Shown here in pieces: positions 10,113-22,370 of a stretch of DNA of 64,000 nt. Position numbers and translations under genes: made by a program. Each line of letters begins with the position of its first letter. The first letter of the stretch is position 1. Source of the stretch: Epiperipatus broadwayi. Taxonomy: Eukaryota > Onychophora > Udeonychophora > Euonychophora > Peripatidae. Location of the stretch: assembly GCA_028023455.1 (NCBI GenBank), contig JAQFVV010000288.1:680001-744000 (forward strand). Reading direction: 5' to 3'. A model generated the notes under the pieces. The model worked only from the letters and a program-made list of their open reading frames with translations. It was not told the DNA's origin and did not search any database.

Positions 10113-11743
10113 TGTTGAAACTTTTGCTCTCTTTCTAAAATAACTGGTTTCATCTCCCTTATTGCCTCTCTTAAATCAATCATCTTATCGGATGCATGAA
10201 GTTTTTCCTCCAACTCTCTTTTCCTTCTTTTCACTTCATGATCTATCCCAATCTGCTCTTTGGTCATCATCTCATTTACTTTCTTTACTGGGAGATTTGG
10301 TATTATGGCTAATATCGGCCTTTCTACTTCTTTTTCACCTTGTGGATTGTTAACTAAAGTAGGCATCCTTTTCTCTGACTGACTCTGTTCTGAGCGATCC
10401 CTACAGTCATCTGGACTGGTGCTACCATCACTCTGGCCTGAATTTAGGTTCGACCGATACTGCAGCTTTACATTAATACGATCTTTTAATTCCCCTATTT
10501 TCTGGTAGAGATCATCCATCTTGGGGTTTATGTATTCCACAACATAGGCCTTCTGGTTCTCCTCAACCTTTTCCAACATAACACCCAATTCATGTTGATT
10601 CATTCTGGGTCCCTCTTCTAAAGAACTTGACTTGTCCCTTTTTACTATCTCCTCCCTAAAGCTATCCATTTGTTTCCCCAATTCTTTCCTAAGATTTTGG
10701 TCAATTTGTACACACTCATTGGCCATGCTTCCCTTAACTTCTCGTATTTCCTTTTCTAAGACACTAAACTTATTTTTCATAGTGAGGGTTTGATCTATAC
10801 AGCCCAAAGTGGCTTCCTTATATGAGTCCACTTTGGCTACCACCTCCTCTAATCTAATATGAATTCCTGCAGAAGTTATTTCGGCATTCTTTTCTATGCA
10901 TTCTGATATGGATTGGGAGACCAAACCATGGACCTCATTCCTAACTAACTCAATTTTTCTCTTATTTTCTTCGATAGACTGCTCCACTTGAGCCTTTAAT
11001 GACTGTAGTCCCTGACAGCCCTCCTGTTTGGTGACTTCCATAGACCTACACACTCCTTCTATCTTCTCCTCTAATGACACAAACCTATTTTTACACTCTA
11101 TATTGGACCCTTCTATCCTAGTTTCCAAAGCTATGATCATTTGGTTGTTATTGTCAATAGAGTTCTCTAGATTTACCCTTAAACCTTCTATACTTTTCTC
11201 CATAGATTGACCTATCTTTTGTTCTAGATTTTCCATCCTTTGCTTACTATCTTCTCTTAGACTTTCTATATTTTGCTTACTATCTTTTCTTAGACTTTCT
11301 ATATTTTTCTCTATCTTTTGTTCTAGATTTACCATACTTTTATTATTTTTCTCTATCTTTTGTTCTAGATTTACCATACTTTGCTTACTATCTTCTCTTA
11401 GACTTTCTATATTTTGCTTACTATCTTCTCTTAGACTTTCTATATTTTGCTTACTATCTTCTCTCATACTTCTGAGCATCTGCATTATCATGTCCATGTC
11501 TGATGGTGCCATCTTTGCTATTTGAGCCTGGCCCACTTCTGACTCCTCATCTACTTCCACACTTGAGGCCGTATTATTGCTACTAACATTAAAGGCATCT
11601 TCCTCTACTTCCTCTCTTTCCTCTTGTGTTTTTAAGAAAACCACCCCATCCTCTTCTTCAGTATGAAAACGATCACTGATTCCTGGTATTGGGGCACCTT
11701 CCTCTTCCATAACCTCTTCCATACTATAATTTAGTTCACTCAT
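10085..11743 (-). CDS. gag-like coiled-coil protein of the LTR element
   Basis: A 552-codon frame, the longest intact ORF in the window. It starts at the first ATG after a ~1.3-kb leader that begins at the PBS. The N-terminus is acidic (several EEE runs, residues 1-75). Residues about 95-200 contain hendecad repeats of the type NIESLREDSKQ alternating with MVNLEQKIEKN, predicted to form a long parallel coiled coil; heptad-like patterning continues to about residue 400. The C-terminal part is polar (SDGSTSPDD, KRRKRELEEK). I see no CCHC zinc knuckle, no capsid major-homology-like motif and no protease, so this looks like the N-terminal oligomerisation part of a Gag without the rest. The assignment as gag rests on position (first ORF after the PBS) rather than homology; it could alternatively be a captured structural protein. 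Possibly an assembly scaffold able to join a partner's particles (inference). Confidence 0.65.
   Translation of the reverse strand: MSELNYSMEEVMEEEGAPIPGISDRFHTEEEDGVVFLKTQEEREEVEEDAFNVSSNNTASSVEVDEESEVGQAQIAKMAPSDMDMIMQMLRSMREDSKQNIESLREDSKQNIESLREDSKQSMVNLEQKIEKNNKSMVNLEQKIEKNIESLRKDSKQNIESLREDSKQRMENLEQKIGQSMEKSIEGLRVNLENSIDNNNQMIIALETRIEGSNIECKNRFVSLEEKIEGVCRSMEVTKQEGCQGLQSLKAQVEQSIEENKRKIELVRNEVHGLVSQSISECIEKNAEITSAGIHIRLEEVVAKVDSYKEATLGCIDQTLTMKNKFSVLEKEIREVKGSMANECVQIDQNLRKELGKQMDSFREEIVKRDKSSSLEEGPRMNQHELGVMLEKVEENQKAYVVEYINPKMDDLYQKIGELKDRINVKLQYRSNLNSGQSDGSTSPDDCRDRSEQSQSEKRMPTLVNNPQGEKEVERPILAIIPNLPVKKVNEMMTKEQIGIDHEVKRRKRELEEKLHASDKMIDLREAIREMKPVILEREQKFQQCGFKNLSS
11213..11465 (-). 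repeat. 33-bp coding repeats within the gag-like ORF
   Basis: Tandem 33-bp units (11 residues) encoding NIESLREDSKQ and the variant M(V/E)NLEQKIEKN. Several units are almost identical at DNA level, suggesting recent expansion that preserved the frame and the hendecad register. Confidence 0.8.
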
Positions 11744-13044
11744 GTTATAAAACTATATATATCTCATCTGTACTTCCCTGACCATCAAAAATCCACACAT
11801 CTTCTCCCTGTCTGACACCTATTCTGACCAACTGACTGATTTGATTTTCACCTTATTATGCATTTACAAATACAACAACAAAAAAAAATTTTAATATCCT
11901 TATTTAATGAACTACACAACAACAATCTATATAGTACATGTCTGTCTGTAATAGCCCAAATTATACATTCATCCATTCTCCCAGAAATCCGACAGATATT
12001 GACAGTCCACAGAATGACTAGCAGTTCACAATCTTGAGATAAATGAAAGAATTCATTCACAGCACTATAATCACACAATGCATCACGAGCACTCAGAAGA
12101 TCATCCCAATTCGATCACTATTAACTACCACAACCCTTGATTGAATGAAGCAAACTCTGTTGCAATAAAAGATGTATTAAGTCTTAGGGGCTAAAATAGA
12201 TAAACTATGCCTTGCTCTCTCTCTCTTGGAGTCTTATGTGACAAGTATCAAGGAATGCCCTGCTTATTATAGACTACAAAAACGAAACCTTGCTCTCTCT
12301 CTTGGAGACTTATAGGCTGGTATCATGGCAGGACTGCTGTTAACTGCTTCATGATAACATAAGAATAACATATAACTGGATTGGAAAACTATGCCATGCT
12401 CTCTCTCTTGGAGACTTATAGGCTGATATCATGGCAGGACTACTGTTAACTGCTTTATGATAAAATAAAGATAACATATAAATTGGGTTGGAGCAGTAAT
12501 GGGTTCGATCATTCATAAGTTACACGAAATACATAGCATTCTCAAGGCAATGACAAAACTCTCCACTCATCATCAAAACTGCAATCTAACCAACCAAACT
12601 CCAACGATCAACCATTCAATCAAACCTCTAAAATCATAGACTTTTTACAAAATGAACTCCCCAAACACACATGAGACTACTATTCCATAATTCATCACTA
12701 TTACTATGCCTATCCTATCTGGCAATAAATCATTATAATGTTCCACAAAAAAAAATCTATTATTTATTTCACCTTTGTCTTAAGTTGTGATATTCATCTC
12801 TATTTTCAAAATTGATAAAAAAAAACTAAGCTGTTTTGTCTGTACCCATTTTATCATCATCAATGAAAAATTAAATCATATTAAACATCATCACCTAAAA
12901 TAAGACTGTATGGCCAAGAAAATTTTGTAAGACAAAAAAAATTTTACTGAAAAAAAAATTTACTAAAAAAATTTCTCTATTTTTAACCACACATCTCCTA
13001 TCATTCTATAGACTCTCTTTTTCAGGTATATAGCAAAATATCAG
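11744..13044 (-). other. untranslated leader of the LTR element
   Basis: About 1.3 kb between PBS and the gag-like start codon, unusually long. It holds a three-copy tandem repeat (12205-12491) and AT-rich sequence with poly(A) runs. No ORF with protein character. By position it should contain dimerisation/packaging signals, but none can be named from the sequence. Confidence 0.5.
12205..12491. repeat. three ~100-bp tandem repeats in the leader
   Basis: Three units share CTTGCTCTCTCTCTTGGAG (or close variants) followed by CTTATAGGCTGGTATCATGG-type sequence; the second and third units are much more alike than the first. Located in the 5' leader of the minus-strand element. Confidence 0.75.
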
Positions 13045-13062
13045 GCCCCACGTTGGGCGCCA
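13045..13062 (-). other. primer-binding site, tRNA-Lys type
   Basis: On the minus strand TGGCGCCCAACGTGGGGC, one base after the end of the 5' LTR (...GTTACA). This is complementary to the 3' end of tRNA-Lys (the Lys-1,2 type used by several retroviruses and Gypsy-like elements). It proves the element is a reverse-transcribed LTR element read on the minus strand. Confidence 0.9.
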
Positions 13063-13063
13063 T

Positions 13064-16000
13064 TGTAACATAATTAAATGAATCAAAAAAAAAAAGATAT
13101 TACTATACCTGAGTTGTCTACTATATATAAGAAATAATCATAAATTTAAAAATTAAATGATGATCAAAAGATATTATTATATCTGAGTAAAGGAGTCCAA
13201 TATCAAAATTAAAGGTTGATCAAATTATTAATAACCAGTATTATATGAAATCACGTGAGGTGAGTACACTAGTAATTCAATAAAATATAGCTCAGGTATA
13301 CAGACAGTAATCTTACCCACTTTCATTTCTTGGTTTGATGTTAAGTGCATGTTTAAACAAATACTAAGTGAATATGGTCTAGCAGGGCGCCACTAGATTA
13401 TCTGAATCTAGACACGGTTATATCTGATAACCTTTCACATGTACCGGGTTTGAATCCCTTCTTGGTACTTTATTTATAATAAAATGGAAGATTTTGCTTT
13501 TTGAGCCATATCACTATAAGCACGAATATTTAGGTAAAAGTAAAACATCTTTAAACCAAAGCGGAGTATATTAGACATAAATCATTTCTCAGATCTTAGC
13601 ATAACAAATGTGTTTCAATAGTTTTGTAAGTTTACTAGCTCAGATTATATATAACTAATTTAGGATGGCAATTCACTCATCCTTGCATGAAATAGATGAT
13701 GGGATGTGGTTATAATAATACTAAGAGATCACTAAATATTATAAAATCAATATTTATTTATGGCCTTTAAACAGTTAAACAGCTCATTAATTAAAATGTT
13801 GATGATGATGATGATGATGATAATAATAACGATAATGACAAGGGTTTCAACTACAGCTCTAGGACTAAGCCTAAACATAAAACTAATTTTTATAAAGAAA
13901 TTCATAATTATTGCTTAATTTTAGCATATTTACTTATATCTTAAATAACTAATATTCAACCATTGATGATGATGAATAATCACACTTAACCAAGACTACA
14001 CTTAATGAAATATATACGCCTCATTTAATAAAACAAACTAATATTTATTACTACATTTCTAACATATACATAAAAATTTCTAGATAAATATGAAAATTTG
14101 ACATGAATAATAATAATGATAATTGATTATATAACAATCCTCAGATTAATTTTAAGTGCTTCCCCCTTTCCCTTCAAATGTATTTTGTATTAAGTTGGAC
14201 ATCACATTGACCATGATTTTCACTCCATGAGAAAAGTATTTTAAGAAAAAAAAAATATTATCTGCTCATTAGCACACATACTTTTAAGAATCCAACATGT
14301 AAATAGAATGTAAAAAAAAATGTTAGTAGAATTGAAAGAGCAAGTTTTAGAAACAAGTTTTAAATTATTTTCTCCCCCCTCTCTTCTACCTCTGAAATGC
14401 TATACTTAATGAAACAAACTAATCTAATATTCTAACACTACTTGTTGCTCCACATTCAATCGCAATTATACACATATAAAATATCATTATGTATGTGCGT
14501 GTTTTATCCCATGATAACAAAATATTATTTAAAACCAAAATAATAATATATTAGTTAAAACTAAAATCATAATACCATAAAAAAATTGTTTTACACATTA
14601 ATATTTTTCATAACTGTAAAATTAATAAACAAATAATTTTCATACATTCAAGATCATTTATGAAGCTCAAAGTTATTTTTAGTAAGACATTCTTGTTTTA
14701 ATCGATCTGAATAGTCTTTAAAGGTTCTTTAAATAAAATATACCACTTTATCGCTAAAATGTTTCTTAAGACTGATATCATAAAGAAAATAGATATAAAA
14801 AGTCATATTACCGATCTTTTGTTTGTGGCGAATTTCCAAGGGTTCAAACTTGTCTTGTATATTGTCTATAGTTCTGCAGCTACCATTTCCGTTTTATGTG
14901 GGAACAATCTCTTTCTTGAGGTGTATAACTATTTGATGATGATGACTCTATTGAGGTTATTTGCTTTAGTGGATAATTTGGAAATCATTATATTAATTTT
15001 TCTTCTCTTCCTGTCAAGCATGTGGATGAAATACAGCAGTTGTTTTCACATTTATAAATTTTCTTGAGTTTAAAATCAGTTGTTGGAACAATTAATTGGA
15101 CTTGATGATTAATATTTATCAGTAGATTAATTCATATTCTTTGAATGCAGGTGAATGCTTTCTTCCTTCTATTAAAAACATCTTGTTTCTCTGGTCAGTT
15201 GAAAGGTGTAGAATATTATTTTAGACACATCTTTTCTTTCCTATGTGATGTGCAGCTTCCCCCAGATGGTCCGGAACCGATGGGACATACATATAATTTT
15301 TCTAGCCAGACATTTCTTATATTTTCAGCATTCAATTGGATAGTTTACTAATCTGAATCATAAACAATAATCCTAATAATAATTCAAGACAGCTTTTTAT
15401 ATCCAATTTTTAGCTAACTTAACCAATCAGAGATAGCATTACTTGCTATTTTTGGACAAATTTGTTTTAATTAGATCTGTAATTTATTTTCAACTACATT
15501 ATTTTTCAACTGAAAAGTTTAATCCTTTTTCCAGACACTTTTGTTTAAAAAAAAAATAGACTCAATCCTTATTTCCTTTCTTTTCTTTTTTTTTTTCTTT
15601 TTAACATCCAGGTAACACTTCAAATCTTTGAGCTTCCTTCTTTAGATCTTGAGATAAGACAATTTCAAAATTAGAGATCTGACCCATTATAAGCTTCCAA
15701 AGTGAAAAACAATTATTTACAAAAAAAAAATTGCTACAAAGATCGATATCTGATTAAACAGATTTCCTCTTTTAACAAAAAAAATTGTACAAAAAAAATA
15801 ATTTGACAGATTTAATACTTCCTTTTCTTTCAATATTTAGGAAATGTAAATTTTTGTATGTAATGTACACACATCCTTCATTCTTTCAAATCATTCATAA
15901 ACTAACCTTAAATAATATGATTGCTAGCTTAGGAATTATAACCCAATTATTTAATTAAGTCTGTAACTTTTAAATCCCAATTATAATTAAAGAAAAGCAA

Positions 16001-16407
16001 AAATAAAAGCATAGAATAAAATATTAGAATTGATCAAGCATAGGTTAGTTTTAAAGAAAGTTAAAATGTTTAATATTTGAAATATAAAACAATTAAATAA
16101 TTTACACATACATTGCCTATATGTATGCATTATAACTTTGCTTTTTAACAGAAAATTTAAATATTAAATAGTTTAAATGTGTGTATTACTCTTTTTGTGA
16201 TTTATTAACACATAAACAAGTAAAGCATATAATTGTTGTCCCACTCTTTCTCTGTTTAAAGCCTTTAGAATTTTGATCTGGTAGGGTTTGAACTTGGGTG
16301 CCCTACAGCTTCTTTTATGGTTATATAAAATTGTGATGATGATTTTTGGTTTACCTTTTCTACATGCACATTACTATAAATTTATCTAGTGACTAAATTG
16401 TAATGGC

Positions 16408-16410
<3 letters not shown>
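13064..16410 (-). repeat. 5' LTR of the minus-strand retrotransposon
   Basis: Right-hand LTR (5' LTR in element sense), 3347 nt, the near-identical partner of 5595-8933. It starts on the minus strand at 16410 next to an (AT)n tract and ends at 13064 directly before the PBS. Promoter and polyadenylation signals must lie here, but I could not assign them confidently in the AT-rich background. Confidence 0.9.
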
Positions 16411-16449
<39 letters not shown>

Positions 16450-16457
16450 GATATCTC

Positions 16458-16517
<60 letters not shown>
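16411..16517. repeat. (AT)n / (AT)n / (AG)n compound microsatellite
   Basis: Right flank of the LTR element: (AT)n at 16411-16444, a short ATATGATATCTCT spacer, (AT)n at 16459-16482 and (AG)n to 16517. The first AT tract is the continuation of the one at 5519-5594. Confidence 0.9.
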
Positions 16518-16520
<3 letters not shown>

Positions 16521-19062
16521 TTCAGGTTGGCACCAGGAAGAAATGTGGGAAGTTCACATTTGTGTTAACAATGGTTAAAGATAGTTATCTGAGAAAAATG
16601 AATTGAGATTTAATTTTCTAGTTAAAATTAGGATTTAAAAAAACTAAAACTTTAATTGGGTGTACTGATTGGTAGAGTTTTGGATTATATATGTTTGGTA
16701 GTAAAAGAGGAGGATGAACAATATTAGGGATGTTTGTATGTAGTAGAAAAATTTACAAGTCATAATAAGCAGATACATAGATATATTATTAATTAGAATT
16801 TTCTTTCCTATATTTTATTTATTATTTACTGATTATGTATGTTTCTAATCTTATATTTAAAATGATAAAAATTATTTGTATATTAGTGAATAACATTTAT
16901 AAAGTAATATTTAATATTTTTTTATTATTATGTTTATTCCATTCAAATATTGTACTGTTAAAATTTTATAAGTAAAAATTCTGGCACATTTCCAAAGTTG
17001 ATTGTAATAAAAAAGAAACACAGAAGGTGTGAGTGAAGAGAGAGAAAAAGTTTAAAAAACTTGAAGGAAAAGTAAAAAAAAATTCCAAGGAAGAAGATGT
17101 AAAAAAAAACTGAAAAAAATCAATAACTCTCTAAGAGTATTAGAACAAATATAAAAAAACATCACAAGGATTCTAATAATATACCTGTGGAGAATTTTCT
17201 ATTATACTACTGGAATAATATAAAATGAGGAGATAAACATCCCCTCCAAAGGGAAGCCAGCTTTAAATTTCTGTCAAGCGATGATCCATATTCACTACCT
17301 TTAAAATGCCTGGATGATATGTAGGCTAAATAATTACGATTTATTTTAAAGTATTACCAAAGCTAAATAATATTAAAATGACAAAATTTTTTAAAATAAA
17401 GCTAGCTAAAATTTTCTTATTAAACGCTATAATTAAACATTAAATGCTTGATTTTCAATTTTAAGAATTTTCTATCAATATTCTACAAAATAAAATTTAA
17501 AATGAAAGGGTTTATCAATTTAATCTTATATCAAGAAGATAATTTTATACTGTATAACTTTGCTATTCGCGCATATATAATAAAATAATTCCAATGCCTG
17601 CAAATGTTATTATAACACCTATCACGGAATTCTAGGATAAAAAAAAAGATTATTGTCATTCTTAACAAATTATGCTTTAACAATTGGATAGACATTTTTT
17701 TTATGTTATAATTTACTGTTGTCTTTGAAACTAATATGTATGTTTCTTTCAACTTTCAAATTTTAAAAAAAAAAAATTAACATGTAATGATGAGATATTG
17801 ATGAATATTTTTCGTTATTACTTATAATAAATATATAATCAATTTTTTTCTTTAAAAAAAAAAAAAAACAATGTAACTTCATATCATTATAATATGATAA
17901 TTTATTATTTTGTATGATCTAAAAATTATATTATAGATGATTATAGATGTTCGGATGTGTGCGTGATGATATAAATTATTATTTTTTAAAAATTGTATTT
18001 ATTATGCTTTAATTTTATTAATGAAGTTTATTTAAGAAAATAAAGAATTAAAACCTTGTCTGTTATAAGTTGGAGGTAGAAATGGTTAAGGGACGATTAG
18101 ATTATTTAGAGTGAGTTTGGAGATATTATTTAACCCTCACGTATATAAGGATAAGTATAAGTGTTTGGCTATTGTTTTCCTTGCCTTTTTTTATTTTTGT
18201 ATAGTTAATGTTAGATGATATACACTTATTATAACAGATAAGTGTTGCATAAATTTTTATAATATGTATAAAAGATGGTTGATTTATGGCATCATCCAAG
18301 TTTTATAAATAAGCTAATAAAAAGTATGTTTTAAAAATACATTATATTTATGATATTATAGAAGCACACATATTCGAAAATATATGATTCATATATTAAA
18401 TATTAGTCAATTTTGGTTTTACTGTAGAAGAAATGTAATTGGTTAGAAAGGTGCATAAATAATATTTTTTTTGTTTATTATTTATTTTGTCTTTTAATTT
18501 CTAATAAATGTTTTATTGAATTAATAGCCCATAAAAATTGCTTGATTATATACATTCGATTCTCCATTTCCACACACACACATATATGGTTAACATAGCA
18601 TAGCCCTAGAATATATAGATTTGCCAGTAGAAGTCAATTTATTTAATCTATCTGGAGATGATAAATCACCATATTACAGTGCTAATAATATATTCTACTT
18701 TGTTTAGAATAGATGGTGATGTGGATATAAAAGGTACCCGACCCTCATCATTATCTATCCTATTCTAAATATGATAATTGATAATTTTGCAATAGTTTTG
18801 TAATTGAATAAATGTGTCGCATATGATTAAATTAGTGTTACAGAATTGTTATCCATAAATGTTTTATTACTTTTATTTGCATCTTATATGAAGACCATAT
18901 CCTATAACATCAACTGAGCTAAGCCATAGAATAATTACAATATAAGAATCTTTTAAATAAGTTTAAAAGCAATTTACAATTATAAATTTTATTCTATCTT
19001 ATATAGAATTGGCGCCTGGGCATTTATAAATCTAATAAAATAAACAAGTGAAGAAGGCAAAG
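16518..19062. other. AT-rich non-coding region
   Basis: No convincing gene on either strand; only short reading frames without recognisable motifs, homopolymer runs and dispersed AT-rich DNA. Confidence 0.55.
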
Positions 19063-19497
19063 GTTACAATATATATATATATATATATGAAAAACAAAAA
19101 CAAGTTTTAATCACGTTAAAAACTGCTGACACTTGTATTTATGATCAACAGATGGTGTTTTTACCAAAAACACGATCAAGCGTTTGTTTACATAAACAAT
19201 CAAAGAGTCAGAATTAACTATCTCTTTCGTTTTAGCCTACTTTCAGATCAGCTGATTTCAAGCTATTTTGCTGTCATCAGTGAAAGACAGAGCCAAGAAA
19301 CTTGGCTCTGTCTTTCACTGAGCCAAGAAACTTGGCTCTGTCTTTTACTGATGACAGCAAAATAGCTTGAAATCAGCTGATCTGAAAGTGGGCTAAAATG
19401 AAAGAGATAGTTAATTCTGACTCTTTGATCGTTTATGTAAACAAACGCTTGATCGTGTTTTTGGTAAAAACGCCATCTGTTGATCATATATATATAT
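19063..19497. repeat. foldback repeat bounded by GTTACA(AT)n
   Basis: A nearly perfect inverted repeat: left arm 19141-19297, right arm 19331-19487, about 157 bp each, around a 33-bp centre that itself repeats the arm end (GAGCCAAGAAACTTGGCTC-type). Reading frames of 74 codons appear on both strands with almost the same protein because the arms mirror each other; they are not separate genes. Outside the left arm is GTTACA-(AT)n-GAAAAACAAAAACAAG, a terminus found again (inverted) at 56940-56973. No transposase seen; resembles a non-autonomous foldback/MITE-like family. Confidence 0.8.
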
Positions 19498-20869
19498 ATA
19501 CAACAAATAAAGTTTTTGTAAAGAAAAGAGGAAGTGTTTTAATTATAGAATTATATGTTTAATGTTGTATTCTTCTGTATAAAAAATTCATATTAACACC
19601 GTCAAAAAGTAAAAGTAATGTCAACAACTTGTATTTTTAGTGCTCATAAATAATTAATATATCATAATAAAACTAAGCAGGTATTTCACAAGCCTAGTTC
19701 AGTTACATTTTATTAAATTTATTGGTCCAAGCAATTATATTTTTATGTGAAATGTCTATTATGTCACATTTCATTTTGCAACTTTTAATACAATCCATTC
19801 TACATTTTTCCCTTACCCACTATACACTATGTTGCCTATATTTTGTAAGTATTTTTTCAATAATTTTAAATTTTATGACTTTTGATCTGATTTGTGTTTT
19901 TTTTATTTGTGTTTTAATATGTCGTGGCCCAAGCGATTATATTTTTAGTGTGACAAGTCTGCCCAAGATGTCTACCTTTTGTAAGTATTTTTCAATAATT
20001 GTAAAATAATAATTTTAAAATGTGCAAATTATGATCAAATATGTTTTTTTTTTGTTTATGAATCGAATTTATAAATTTGTTAAGTATTTTCTCTTCTAAT
20101 TATTTTATTTCATTTCTAAATTCATATGTTATGATTTGTCATAATTTCAAAGCACAGATTAATGAATTTTTTGGGAAAAACAATTAGAAGCTCTGAGGAA
20201 TAAATTCTCATTGTGTTTTAGGTTAAGTAAATCCCTGCTTTGAAATTTATTCTAAGAGATAAAAACAGATCACTGTGAGCTCATTGTTATCTATATTTAA
20301 TTACTTAATAAGTATTAATCTGTTATTAAGATTTGTGAATTATTATAGTCCATTTTTTTAAAAAATGTACTGTATTTTCACCATATGCCATTAATGATTC
20401 TTCATTAATTTTTTTTGAGATTTTAGTATTATAGTTTTCATTTCATTTCATATGCCCTTATTATAGTTTTTCCCTTTATTTCATAGGCTTTTGCAAATAA
20501 TATTTTTGATTTTTTTGCTTTTTGTAATTTGCATTTGATTTCTTTTTGATTTGTATTTCAGAAAAAAATGTTCTTTTTCTTTGCCTGAGACTTGTCAATT
20601 TTATGGCAATTTCAGTGATTTTTGCATAAATATTTATGTGGGGGGGGAGGGTTGATGAATTGTTCAATTTTTTGTTTTAAGTGTTTTAATTTTTTTATTC
20701 TCACCTTAGGCATTTTAATTTTACATTGATTTTAGTTATTTTTTGATAGAAATTTATTGCTTGCATGCTTCTTGGGGGTTCTTGATAATACTGCAGCATC
20801 ACCTAGTAGCCACAGTATGTATACCTAGCCAGTACCATAATAATAGTAATTAAAATTTGAATATTTTAT
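19498..20869. other. AT-rich non-coding region
   Basis: Low-complexity A/T DNA with many T runs; ORFs at 19722 and 20476 lack recognisable motifs. Nothing else seen. Confidence 0.5.
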
Positions 20870-20879
20870 TTCCTCTCTC

Positions 20880-20915
<36 letters not shown>

Positions 20916-20929
20916 GAGAGAGGAGATAT

Positions 20930-20971
<42 letters not shown>

Positions 20972-20972
20972 A
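20870..20972. repeat. two adjacent microsatellite palindromes
   Basis: The first is CCTCTCTCTCTGT-(AT)n-ACAGAGAGAGAGG and the second GTACT-(AT)n-AGTAC. Each is a perfect hairpin with an AT stem, placed back to back. Confidence 0.85.
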
Positions 20973-22370
20973 ATGCCAATAGGATGATGATCCTTAACGA
21001 TATGCCAACTCTCTACACTAGGCTATTCTATAACTTGATCTAGGTAACATTTAAGACTCTTACAATTTTTTAATTATATTTGGTCAATATTAATAATTGT
21101 GAGACTTTCCTATCCTATCAACAAGATTCCATACCCCTTAACATTAAATAAAAACAAAAGTATTTATCTAATGGTATGAGAATATCCAGACATTACTCCT
21201 TATTCTGTATCTACGTACTCTCATGACTAACAATAATGATTAAATGAATATAATAAAACATTTATAATTATGGATTTTTAATTAACTAATAAAGAAATTA
21301 TGCTATCATGTTATTGTCAATAATCATAATAATTAATTTATATTAAGGATATCTCAGGATAATCATTCATTTTTAATTAATTATTTAATCTACATATAAA
21401 ATATCAAGAGGGATTTTACTGAACTCTATAGGTAGTGCATTAATTAAGAAAAGATTTATAACCTGAATCTACAATCAAAATTGTACTCTTATTTTATATT
21501 TATGTTCCCTAATATTTACTCTTAAAATTAATATTGTTATCTACATTTTAATCAGATATGATACTTTCAATAATAAAAAATTCATAATTTAATTTATTAT
21601 AGATGAACATAATTTGATAAATTCCAGTACCATCAATGATTTATGTGATCAAGGCAGTTTACATCAAGTTAAAATCTCTTTTAAGAAAGGGGTGCTTAGT
21701 TGACTGTTATTTTGTTTAGAACTGGATTAATTTTTTATTTCAATCTCAAACCGTACACTTTGAGTTCTTATCATGTAGGGACAATGTCTCCCACAAAAGC
21801 AATGCAACGTTTAATACTCAAGTCCACTTTCAAAACAACAACATTATTTACAAGATATTATGATAAACATTGTAATTAACAAGTAATGTAAAATAACAGT
21901 AGTAATACATTTATATACAAATATGATATAATAACACTATAACAATTGAAAAACGTCCATTCCCCTGTTACCTTTTTTGATATTTACAACAAAAAAAAAC
22001 TAAACAAAAAGAAATATTATCTGTTCATGTAGTATGGAGCTGTTGTGACATATATCATCATATATTTTCTTTTATATATCACAAATCAGGAGGTCTCCGT
22101 TATCTAATCAATTTTTCAATTCCTTTGCAATTATCAACCCTTTGGCTTTAGCTTACAAAAACAAAATGGAAAACATTAAATATTATATTCTTGCTTTAAC
22201 ACAATAATCTTATAATATTGTGTTGAAATGTCATCCTTTGTGCATTTTTAGATACCATGATATTCATCCTTTGATTTTTATTTATTTATTTATTTATTTT
22301 TAAGAAAATATGACTATAATAATTATAAAATCGTCAGTTAGTTTTTCGACCTCAAACTCCATCTTTTTAG
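20973..22370. other. AT-rich non-coding region
   Basis: No gene or recognisable element on either strand; contains a short (ATTT)n run near 22275-22300. Confidence 0.5.

Larger units (their letters stand above)
5595..16410 (-). mobile_element. non-autonomous LTR retrotransposon with giant LTRs
   Basis: Two direct repeats of about 3.34 kb (5595-8933 and 13064-16410) bracket a 4.13-kb internal region. Read on the minus strand each repeat begins TGTGCC and ends GTTACA, the usual TG...CA. Directly inside the right-hand repeat lies an 18-nt primer-binding site for tRNA-Lys, and directly inside the left-hand one a purine-rich tract, which fixes the orientation as minus. The interior holds a gag-like coiled-coil ORF, a tandem-repeat ORF and an integrase-tail remnant, but no protease, reverse transcriptase, RNase H or integrase core. 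Very large LTRs with a pol-less interior resemble the LARD class of non-autonomous elements. The few differences between LTRs suggest a recent insertion. It would need pol supplied in trans by a partner that is not in this window. Confidence 0.9.

Noticed and set aside
9536-10138. 200-codon plus-strand ORF and 123-codon minus ORF (9556-9927)
   Set aside because: Both are mirror or alternative frames of the 48-bp minisatellite; unit length divisible by three keeps them open without selection.
19141-19487. Two near-identical 74-codon ORFs on opposite strands
   Set aside because: They are the two arms of a foldback read outward; no protein family recognised.
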